Assembly (NCBI GenBank): GCA_964636405.1
Contig: CAZWSI010000008.1
Coordinates: forward strand, 1-64,000
DNA length: 64,000 bases
Reading direction: 5' to 3'
Source: CAZKGE01 sp964636405
Lineage (GTDB): Bacteria; Bacillota; Clostridia; Christensenellales; CAG-138
The translations under genes were made by a program, and so were the position numbers. Under the pieces are notes generated by a model. That model was given only the letters and a program-made list of their open reading frames with translations, did not search any database and was not told the DNA's origin. Positions 53,068 through 60,049 of the stretch are shown piece by piece (position 1 is the stretch's first letter; every line of letters begins with the position of its first letter).

Positions 53068-54825
53068 TTAGTCCTCGCCGCCCGGCAGCGCGCTTGTCTC
53101 TGGGGCGATGGCGACCGTAAAGGAAAGCACCGCGTCCTCGCCGTCGTTTGCCGCGGAAATCTCCTCGCCAAGGCGCGCCATCAGCTCCTGCACAATGGCG
53201 AGGCCCAAGCCCGTGCCTCCCTTGCTGTGGGCAGCGTCCGCCTTATAAAAGCGCTCGAAGAGATGCGGCAGATCCTTCTCTGCAATATGCCCGCTGTTGG
53301 AAATCCGCACCGTCATGCGCTCCGCCACATCCACGCGCAGCTCGATGCGGCCATCGTCCGACGCGTACTTGATGGCGTTGTCAAGCAGGGCAACGGTCAC
53401 CTGCTCGATACGGTCGCGGTTGGAAAACGCGGGCGGCAGGCCGGGATCTATAAAGGGCGCAAGCGTAATGCCGCTGTCAAGCGCACGCATGCGCACGCGC
53501 TCCGTTACGTCGGCAAGCAGCTCCGCAAGGGAGAACGGAGCCTTCTCCAGCGCAACGGTGCCGGATTGCAGCCTGGAAAGCTCAAGCAAATCGTTGATGA
53601 GCCGCGAAAGGCGCAGCGATTCGCGCAAAATATAGCCGTAGTAACGCGCGCAATCCTCCTCGGAGCGAACAAGGCCGTCGTTGAGCGCCTCGGAAAGGCT
53701 CCGTATGGAGGCGATGGGCGTGCGCAGCTCGTGGCTGACATTGGCCACATAATCGCGCCGGGTCTGCTCGAGGCGCTCGGTTTCGGTGATATCCTGCAAA
53801 AGCAGGATGGCGCTCGTGGGCCGCCCCTCCCCCTGCTGGGCCGCAGAGGCGGTGCAGAGGAGCGTCGCGTCGCCGCGCAGCTCCTGCGCGCTTCGGATGC
53901 GGCCATCGGCAACGGTTTCCGCGCAAAGCGGAAGGAGCGAGGCAACGGACGCCTGCACGCACGCCGCGCTCACGCCGCAGCGGAGCAGGCGGGCTGCCGC
54001 CGGGTTATGATAGGTTACAAGACCGTTTTCGTCCACAGCCACCACACCCTCGCTGAGGCTGTCGAGTATCATATTCAGCCGGGTCTTGGTGGCCGTTAAA
54101 TCGCCGATTGTAGCGTGCAGCGTACCCGAAAGGTGATTGAGCGCCGCGCCCAGAAAGCCCAGCTCGTTTGGAATTTCCTCCTCCGCGCGCTGGGAAAAAT
54201 CGCCGCCGGCCATCTTGCCCGCAATCTCCGTCATGCGGCCGATCGGCTTGGAGATGCTCCGCGAAAAGATCAGCGCGGGCGCCATCATCACGATGCACGC
54301 AAGGCCGCTGCTGAAAATGAGCGTCATGGCCAGGCTGAGCATGATAGCCGACACCTCGTTGCGCTGCTTTGCAAGCATGACCGCGCCGGTGACCCGCCCG
54401 AGATTATCGGTAATGGGCGCGCCCACGACGATGCCCGCCACAGAGCGCCAATCCAGCGAAACATACGCCTCGCCCGACTGCAAAACGCCGGTCGCGCAGG
54501 TGGCCAGATAGCGGTATTCCGACGGAAAGCTGCTGCTCGCGGAATAGGCCACAAGCGCCCCCTGCGCGTCGAACACGTAGATGAGCGCGTTGCGCTGCTC
54601 CTTGGTGGCAAAATCGATGAAGGAATCGAAGGAAAGCTGCCCCGTCTGATACCGGCTGGCAAGCCGCGCGATGCTCTCCGCGCGGGGCAGCATCTCATCC
54701 GCGATGCGGCCCGCCACGATGGACGCGCCCGTCGCGCTGAAGAAAGCGCTTGTCAAAACGGCGGTGAGCAGACAAGCGCAGATCACATACAACAGCAGCT
54801 TTTTAAGGAACGTGCTCCGTTTCAT
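53068..54825 (-). CDS. Sensor histidine kinase (PhoR/ResE-like)
   Basis: A 585-residue kinase. Membrane helices near 8-30 and 165-190 bracket an extracellular sensor. HAMP (SISKPIGRMTEIAGKMAGGD) follows, then a PAS domain (DSLSEGVVAVDENGLVTYHN), HisKA with phospho-acceptor His in DYVANVSHELRTPIAS, and HATPase_c with LLDNAIKYA and GTGLGLAIV. It overlaps its regulator by 4 bp (ATGA). The signal is unknown; the neighbouring SPOR and PBP genes suggest the envelope. Confidence 0.93.
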   Translation of the reverse strand: MKRSTFLKKLLLYVICACLLTAVLTSAFFSATGASIVAGRIADEMLPRAESIARLASRYQTGQLSFDSFIDFATKEQRNALIYVFDAQGALVAYSASSSFPSEYRYLATCATGVLQSGEAYVSLDWRSVAGIVVGAPITDNLGRVTGAVMLAKQRNEVSAIMLSLAMTLIFSSGLACIVMMAPALIFSRSISKPIGRMTEIAGKMAGGDFSQRAEEEIPNELGFLGAALNHLSGTLHATIGDLTATKTRLNMILDSLSEGVVAVDENGLVTYHNPAAARLLRCGVSAACVQASVASLLPLCAETVADGRIRSAQELRGDATLLCTASAAQQGEGRPTSAILLLQDITETERLEQTRRDYVANVSHELRTPIASIRSLSEALNDGLVRSEEDCARYYGYILRESLRLSRLINDLLELSRLQSGTVALEKAPFSLAELLADVTERVRMRALDSGITLAPFIDPGLPPAFSNRDRIEQVTVALLDNAIKYASDDGRIELRVDVAERMTVRISNSGHIAEKDLPHLFERFYKADAAHSKGGTGLGLAIVQELMARLGEEISAANDGEDAVLSFTVAIAPETSALPGGED

Positions 54826-55514
54826 TCGGACAGGCCAAATTTATAGCCCACGCCGTATACGGTGCGGATGCCCCACTTGAGGTTGTCCTGCGGGAGCTTT
54901 TGGCGGATGCGCTTGATCTGCGTATCCACGGCGCGGGTATCGCCAAAATAGTCGTAGCCCCAAATTTTGGACAAAATCTGCTCGCGGTCGAACACGCGGC
55001 CCGGATGGGACGCAAGCAGATAGAGAATTTCGACCTCCTTGGGGGTGAAGTCCACGGGCTTGCCGTGAATCTTGACCTCATAGCTCGAGAGGCTGATCTC
55101 CAGCTCGTCGAGGCGGATGGTCTGGCCCTGCTGCTCGGGCACGGAGCTTGTACGGCGCAAAACCGCCTTGATGCGCGCGATGAGCTCCCGCGAGGAAAAG
55201 GGCTTGACCATATAATCGTCCGCGCCGAATTCCAAACCGAGCACGCGGTCGATCTCCTCGCCCTTGGCCGTGAGCATGATGATGGGCACGCCGCTTTTCA
55301 GGCGAATCTCCTTGCAGGCCTCAATGCCCGTTTTGTTGGGCATCATGATATCCATGAGGATGAGATCGGGCGATTCGGATTCGGCCATCTGCACGGCCTG
55401 CTCGCCGTCGTAGGCGGACGAAAAGGTAAAGCCCTCGTTTTCAAGATATACGCCGAGCGTCTCGTGAATAATGGGCTGGTCGTCGCAAATGAGAATGTGC
55501 GATGTATTCGGCAT
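54822..55514 (-). CDS. OmpR/PhoB-family response regulator
   Basis: A 230-residue regulator: receiver domain with acidic pair DD, phospho-acceptor in LILMDIMMP and Lys in MVKPFS, then a winged-helix DNA-binding domain (FTPKEVEILYLLASHPG ... YGVGYKF). It is close in sequence to the regulator at 58580-59260, indicating tandem duplication. A promoter lies 24 bp upstream. Confidence 0.95.
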   Translation of the reverse strand: MPNTSHILICDDQPIIHETLGVYLENEGFTFSSAYDGEQAVQMAESESPDLILMDIMMPNKTGIEACKEIRLKSGVPIIMLTAKGEEIDRVLGLEFGADDYMVKPFSSRELIARIKAVLRRTSSVPEQQGQTIRLDELEISLSSYEVKIHGKPVDFTPKEVEILYLLASHPGRVFDREQILSKIWGYDYFGDTRAVDTQIKRIRQKLPQDNLKWGIRTVYGVGYKFGLSE

Positions 55515-55537
55515 AATTCCACGCTCCTTACAGAGCT

Positions 55538-55566
55538 ATTATAATATGCCTTTTTGAAGAAAGCAA
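55538..55566 (-). promoter_or_regulatory. Sigma-A promoter of the first response-regulator operon
   Basis: -35 TTGCTT (55566-55561), 17-bp spacer, -10 TATAAT (55543-55538), followed by AAGGAGCG before ATG 55514. Confidence 0.8.
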
Positions 55567-55648
55567 CGCGCCGCCGCGCTTGTCAAAATTGTACAAATTT
55601 GCGCCGGATTTGAACCATTTCCCTCGCATAATGGCCATACATGCGCGC

Positions 55649-56557
55649 TTACCCGCCAAGCGTCTGAAAAAGCGCCGCCACGCTAAGCGCGATGCGCAGC
55701 TGCGCATGCTTGAGCGCCGCCGAAAAATCCGGCCGGTCGCTCTCGTCCATTTCGGCGAGGAGTGAAAGCTCGGCGACGGCTCCGGCAAAGCAATCGGAAA
55801 TCGCTGCGCTTTGCGCGTCCGTTTCCGTGACCGCCTGGCTATAGGCGCTCTGCCGGCGTTTCAGCTCGCCTTCAAGCAGCGCGAGGGCGCGCAGCCCGTC
55901 CGGCACGCTCTGCTCCTCCTTGTCGAAGGCGAGCGCGAGGGCGGTTAGCTCCTCCGCAAGCCCGCCAAGGTGGGTAACGGCCGCCTGATACGCGCGCAGC
56001 GCCTCCGCGCTTGCCGTCACGCGCCACGCGCCCTCCGCCAGCGTAACGGTATACGACGCGCTTTCGAGCCCCTCCCCCGCAAGCTGGCTCCGCACCTTTT
56101 TGAGGCTTTCCGCATCGGCATAGCCCGCCGCCAGCACACGATAGCGCCCCGAATCGGTCATGACGTAGCCGCCCGCGCCCAGCTCCCGAAGCTGCGCCGC
56201 CTGCGCCTTCGCGTTATCCTCAGAGGAAAAAATGCCCATTTGCAGCGCATAGAGCGAAAAGGCGGGAACCGTCAGGCTTTCCGTGGGCAGGGACGCGGCG
56301 GCCTCCGCTGCGCTTACGCCCGCCCCCTCCTGCCGGCTGTCCGCACCGCCCGCCGCCTTTGCCACGCCGCTCTCGTCCGCGTCCCCCGCGATGCGGAAGA
56401 CAGGCGCGACAAAGGTTTCCGCCAGCCATCCGCCCAGCCTCGACACGCCCAGTATATATACGACCGCTAAAAATGTAAGCGCGATTACCGCCACGGGGAA
56501 CACGTTGTTTCCCTGCGGCAGCTTCGTTAGCGTCCGTCTTGTGCGCCGGTATTCCAA
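55649..56557 (-). CDS. SPOR-domain membrane protein
   Basis: About 302 residues if it starts at TTG 56557 (MEYRRTRRTLTKLPQG). The basic stretch, a membrane helix (VAVIALTFLAVVYILG), a Ser/Ala/Glu-rich extracellular linker, a SPOR domain (FSLYALQMGIFSSEDNAKAQA ... SGRYRVLAAGYADAES) and an extracellular helical domain follow. SPOR domains bind denuded peptidoglycan at septa or during cortex formation. GTG 56503 is an alternative start but loses the positive charges. The TTG lies in the T-run of an upstream terminator, so its start is uncertain. Longer upstream frames read the kinase antiframe. Confidence 0.75.
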   Translation of the reverse strand: MEYRRTRRTLTKLPQGNNVFPVAVIALTFLAVVYILGVSRLGGWLAETFVAPVFRIAGDADESGVAKAAGGADSRQEGAGVSAAEAAASLPTESLTVPAFSLYALQMGIFSSEDNAKAQAAQLRELGAGGYVMTDSGRYRVLAAGYADAESLKKVRSQLAGEGLESASYTVTLAEGAWRVTASAEALRAYQAAVTHLGGLAEELTALALAFDKEEQSVPDGLRALALLEGELKRRQSAYSQAVTETDAQSAAISDCFAGAVAELSLLAEMDESDRPDFSAALKHAQLRIALSVAALFQTLGG

Positions 56558-56597
56558 AAAAACCGCCCCCGTGCATATCCTATGCGTCCGGGGGCGG
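56556..56597 (-). terminator. Terminator of the second two-component operon
   Basis: On the (-) strand CCGCCCCCG (56597-56589) pairs with CGGGGGCGG (56571-56563), followed by TTTTTTT. The T-run overlaps the proposed TTG start of the SPOR gene. Confidence 0.85.
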
Positions 56598-56627
56598 GTG
56601 CATGACCACATGGGCGGCGCGGCGGGC

Positions 56628-58583
56628 CTAGCGCTTTTTGCCCGGCCTCGGCAGCGGCTTTGCAGGCTCGTTTTTCGGAGGCCTTGGCAGGGGCCGGATG
56701 ATCTCGTATGGCGCGTCCTGCGTGACCTGCCCGTCCGCCGCCAAGACCTCCCCGGCCTTTGACGTTTCCTCGCCGCGATAGCCCGATTCCGACGAGCTGG
56801 GGCCCAGCGCGATGGCGTTGCTGACGTAGCGCTTGAGGGTGAAGTGGAAGCTCGCGCCCTTGCCCGGTACGCTCTCCACATAGATGCTCTCGCCCAGCTT
56901 GTCCATAATCTGCTTGGCAATGGACAAGCCAAGCCCCGTGCCGCCCTCCTTGCGGGATTTATCCGCCTTGTAGAAGCGTTCAAACACATGCCCGATATCC
57001 TCCGGCGCGATGCCGCAGCCGGTATCCGTAACCGATATAAGGATGCGCTCGCCCACGGCGGCGTCGATGGTAATGCTGCCGTTTTCGGGCGTATAGCGCA
57101 TGGCGTTGTCGAGCAGCACCACAAGCACCTGCTCCACGCGGTCGCAGTCGGTCATGGCGTAGGGCACGTTTTCCGCGTGCAGAATCAGTTGAATCCCCCT
57201 CTGCCGCGCCTCCTGCAAATAATTCTGGCGCATCTCCGTTAAAAGCTCCTCCACGTCCACCGCGCCGATTTCCATATATTCCGTGCCGGACTGGAGGCGG
57301 GAAAGCTGAAGCATATCCGTGATGAGCCGGGAAAGCCGCATGACCTCGCGCAGCATGATTTTATAGTAACGCGCGCGCGTTTCCTCATCGGTAATCATGC
57401 CGTCGGCCAAGGGCTCGAGCAAGCCCCGCACGGCCGTGAGCGGCGTGCGCAGCTCGTGGCTGATGTTCGCGACATAATCGTTGCGCATTTTCTCCATGCG
57501 CTCGAGCTCGGTGACGTCCTTAAAGAGCCCGACGACGCCCGTGCAGCCCTCCTCCGAGTCGATGACCGGCACGACGGAGATCCACAGCCCGCGCTCGCCC
57601 GGAAGCTTGTATTGCAGCGTTTCCGGCTCCTGCGAATCATACACGCGCTTGAATACGTCCCACACCGTTTGATCCGGCACAAGCTCCATGGGCGTTTTCG
57701 CGCTGACGGAGCCGAACATTTTCATGAGCGCGGGGTTGTAGTGCGAAAGACACCCGATGGAATCAAGCGCGGCCACGCCGTCGGAAAAGCTGGACAAAAT
57801 GAGGTTGAGCTGCCGCTTTTCGCTGCGAAGCTGGTAAATCGTCTGCGTCAGATTGTCGCAGAGAGTATTGAGCGCGCGAGCCAGAATGCCCGCCTCGCCC
57901 ACTGAGCTTTCGTCGGCGCGCGCGTCGAAGCGGCCCTTGGACATCTCGATGGCGACGTTGGCCATGGAATTAAGCGGCCGCGACAGCCGATTTGTGCTAT
58001 AGGTAATGAGCACCACGATGATGGGCAGCACCAGCAAAATGGTGACCGTAAGGGCATTGTTGAGCTGCTGAAAGGCAGACTGGATGCGCTGGATCTGCTT
58101 GATGATGAAGATGCCGCCCGTCACGTTCCCGTCCGCGTCGCGGATGGGAATGCCGACGGACACGGCCGTATCGCCGTTGAGCAGCACAAGGCCGTCGTTT
58201 TGCACGGTTTGGCCCGAAAGCACGTGCTGCACCTCGGAGGTAAAGTACGCGCCGAAATCGCGCACGTCCACCGTGCTGCCGATATTGCGCACGATGAGCG
58301 TTTTGCCCAGCGAATCGGAGATAAAGATGGCGGATTGGCTCGCCACCGTCTGCTTCTCGATGAGGCGCTGGAACGCCTCGTCGGTCATGTTCTCGTTCTT
58401 GTACTCCTCATAGATTTGCCTTATGACCTCGGCCTCGGGCTCCAGATTCGCCATTTCGATGGTCACATAGGTCTTTTTTCCCACATACGCATAGGCTGCC
58501 AGCGAAAAGATATTCGCCGCCAGCAGCGCAAGCACGGAAATGACTAGTACGCGCCAGAAAAAGACGCTCCGCATCGAGTTCAT
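56628..58583 (-). CDS. Sensor histidine kinase with C-terminal Pro-rich tail
   Basis: A 651-residue kinase. Membrane helices (about 10-33 and 175-195) flank an extracellular sensor, followed by HAMP (RLSRPLNSMANVAIEMSKG), PAS (SFSDGVAALDSIGCLSHYN), HisKA (DYVANISHELRTPLTAV) and HATPase_c (LLDNAMRYT, GTGLGLSIA). After the kinase core come about 60 residues ending in RPLPRPPKNE...PLPRPGKKR, unusual for this family. It overlaps its regulator by 4 bp. Confidence 0.93.
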   Translation of the reverse strand: MNSMRSVFFWRVLVISVLALLAANIFSLAAYAYVGKKTYVTIEMANLEPEAEVIRQIYEEYKNENMTDEAFQRLIEKQTVASQSAIFISDSLGKTLIVRNIGSTVDVRDFGAYFTSEVQHVLSGQTVQNDGLVLLNGDTAVSVGIPIRDADGNVTGGIFIIKQIQRIQSAFQQLNNALTVTILLVLPIIVVLITYSTNRLSRPLNSMANVAIEMSKGRFDARADESSVGEAGILARALNTLCDNLTQTIYQLRSEKRQLNLILSSFSDGVAALDSIGCLSHYNPALMKMFGSVSAKTPMELVPDQTVWDVFKRVYDSQEPETLQYKLPGERGLWISVVPVIDSEEGCTGVVGLFKDVTELERMEKMRNDYVANISHELRTPLTAVRGLLEPLADGMITDEETRARYYKIMLREVMRLSRLITDMLQLSRLQSGTEYMEIGAVDVEELLTEMRQNYLQEARQRGIQLILHAENVPYAMTDCDRVEQVLVVLLDNAMRYTPENGSITIDAAVGERILISVTDTGCGIAPEDIGHVFERFYKADKSRKEGGTGLGLSIAKQIMDKLGESIYVESVPGKGASFHFTLKRYVSNAIALGPSSSESGYRGEETSKAGEVLAADGQVTQDAPYEIIRPLPRPPKNEPAKPLPRPGKKR

Positions 58584-59260
58584 TCTGTCTCGAATTTATA
58601 CCCCACGCCGTAGATGGTCTTGATGCTCCAGCCCAGGCCAGTGGAATCGAGCTTTGCACGGATGCGCTTGATGTGGGTGTCCACCGTGCGCGTTTCGCCC
58701 GCGAAGTCGTAGCCCCACACGCGGGAAAGCAGTTGCTCGCGCGTGAAGACCTGCCCCGGATTGCTTGCAAGCATGTGCAGAATCTCAATTTCCTTGGGCG
58801 TGCAGATGACCGGCTCCCCGCGCAGCGTGACCGAATAGCTCTTTAGGTCGATGGTCAGGCCGTTATAGGTGATCACGGCCGAATCGGCCTTGGGATGCTC
58901 CTGCGTGCGGCGCAGCACCGCCTTGATGCGGGCCACGACCTCGCGCGGGCTGAAGGGCTTGACAATATAATCGTCCGCGCCCAGCTCGAGTCCCACGATG
59001 CGGTCGATCTCCTCGCCCTTGGCCGTGAGCATAAGGATGGGGAGCTGGGAGGATTTGCGAATCTCCCTGCACACCTCGATGCCGGAAAGCTTGGGCATCA
59101 TAATGTCGAGCACGCAAAGCACCACGTCGGCCGTGATGCTTTCAAGCGCCGCCGCGCCGTCGTACACGTCCACGGTCTCAAAGCCCTCGGCCCTAAGATA
59201 AATCCCCAGGGATTCGTGGACGACCGGCTCGTCGTCAGCAATAAGTATCTTCTGTGCCAT
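58580..59260 (-). CDS. OmpR/PhoB-family response regulator (second copy)
   Basis: A 226-residue regulator with DDEP acidic pair, phospho-acceptor in VLDIMMPKLSG, LTAKGEEIDRIVGLELGADD and a C-terminal winged helix. It is highly similar to the regulator at 54822-55514. GAGG precedes ATG 59260. It is 39 bp after the UDG gene and may be transcribed from its own weak promoter or by read-through from the PBP-UDG pair. Confidence 0.95.
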   Translation of the reverse strand: MAQKILIADDEPVVHESLGIYLRAEGFETVDVYDGAAALESITADVVLCVLDIMMPKLSGIEVCREIRKSSQLPILMLTAKGEEIDRIVGLELGADDYIVKPFSPREVVARIKAVLRRTQEHPKADSAVITYNGLTIDLKSYSVTLRGEPVICTPKEIEILHMLASNPGQVFTREQLLSRVWGYDFAGETRTVDTHIKRIRAKLDSTGLGWSIKTIYGVGYKFETE

Positions 59261-59299
59261 CGTGCAACCTCGCTTTGTATAATCGTTACACCGAGTATA

Positions 59300-60049
59300 T
59301 CACATTTTTTCACGAACCGCCAAAATGTGACCTTGTTTCACCAAATGTTCACGGAGTGCGGCTGCGTCGCGCTCCATCACGGCGACAAGCTTCGGGTTAT
59401 AGATGCCGCTGGCCGGGTGATAGAGCGGAAAAAGCGTGACGGAAAGCGCGCCGATTTGAAGCGGGAGCGGCTTTCCGTGCACAACAGATACTGTCGCCTT
59501 GACAGTATCTGTCCCAGATACCGTCTCCTTGACAGTATCTGTCCCAGATACTGTCGCCTTGACAGTATCTGTCCCCGATACCGTTTCCTTGGCGGAGGTC
59601 GTTTCTCCCGTTTCCGCCTCAAGCGCCAAAACAGCCGAAAGCGGCGTGTTGCCAAGCGTGACGATCACCCTGGGGGCAACGGCAAGCAGCTCCGCGCGCA
59701 GCAGCGGCAGCGCGGCGCGTATCTCCCCGCGCCCTGGCGTGCGGTTATGCGCGCCGCGCGCGGTGCGCGTTACGGGGCGGTATTTTACGGTATTGGTGAG
59801 AAAAAGCGCCGCGCGGGAAAGGCCGGCAATCTCCAGCAGCGCGTCGAGCTGGCGGCCCGCCTTGCCCACAAAGGGCCGGGAAAGCCGCGTTTCCTCCGCG
59901 CCGGGCGCTTCGCCGAGCAGCAAAAGCGGCGCGTGTGCAGGCCCCTCGCCAAAGCAAGGCGCAGCATATTCGCCTGCGGGCGTGTCGAGCGGCGCGTGCG
60001 CATAAAGGCGCGCGCGTTCGGCCGCGTACAGAGCCGCAAGCGCGCTCAC
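59300..60049 (-). CDS. Uracil-DNA glycosylase superfamily protein with repeat insertion
   Basis: A 249-residue UDG-superfamily protein. Motif 1 is LLGEAPGAEETRLSRPFVGKAG, the middle motif NTVKYRPV, and motif 3 FPLYHPASG; these fit family 4/5-type uracil-DNA glycosylases that excise uracil from DNA. The four Fe-S cysteines of family 4 are absent: only one Cys (PCFGEG) is seen. Three in-frame ten-residue repeats (T-V-S-G-T-D-T-V-K) sit between motif 2 and 3. It overlaps the PBP gene by 4 bp. Confidence 0.85.
   Translation of the reverse strand: MSALAALYAAERARLYAHAPLDTPAGEYAAPCFGEGPAHAPLLLLGEAPGAEETRLSRPFVGKAGRQLDALLEIAGLSRAALFLTNTVKYRPVTRTARGAHNRTPGRGEIRAALPLLRAELLAVAPRVIVTLGNTPLSAVLALEAETGETTSAKETVSGTDTVKATVSGTDTVKETVSGTDTVKATVSVVHGKPLPLQIGALSVTLFPLYHPASGIYNPKLVAVMERDAAALREHLVKQGHILAVREKM
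59484..59590. repeat. 30-bp palindromic tandem repeats inside the UDG gene
   Basis: Three full 30-bp units (59501, 59531 and 59561) and a partial one at 59484. Each contains GACAGTATCTG-TCC-CAGATACTGTC or a variant; 59531-59555 is perfect, with 11-bp arms. The length keeps the UDG frame, encoding ten residues per unit. Confidence 0.9.

Noticed and set aside
59484..59590. CRISPR array
   Set aside because: The repeats are directly abutting 30-bp units without variable spacers and lie inside a coding sequence.
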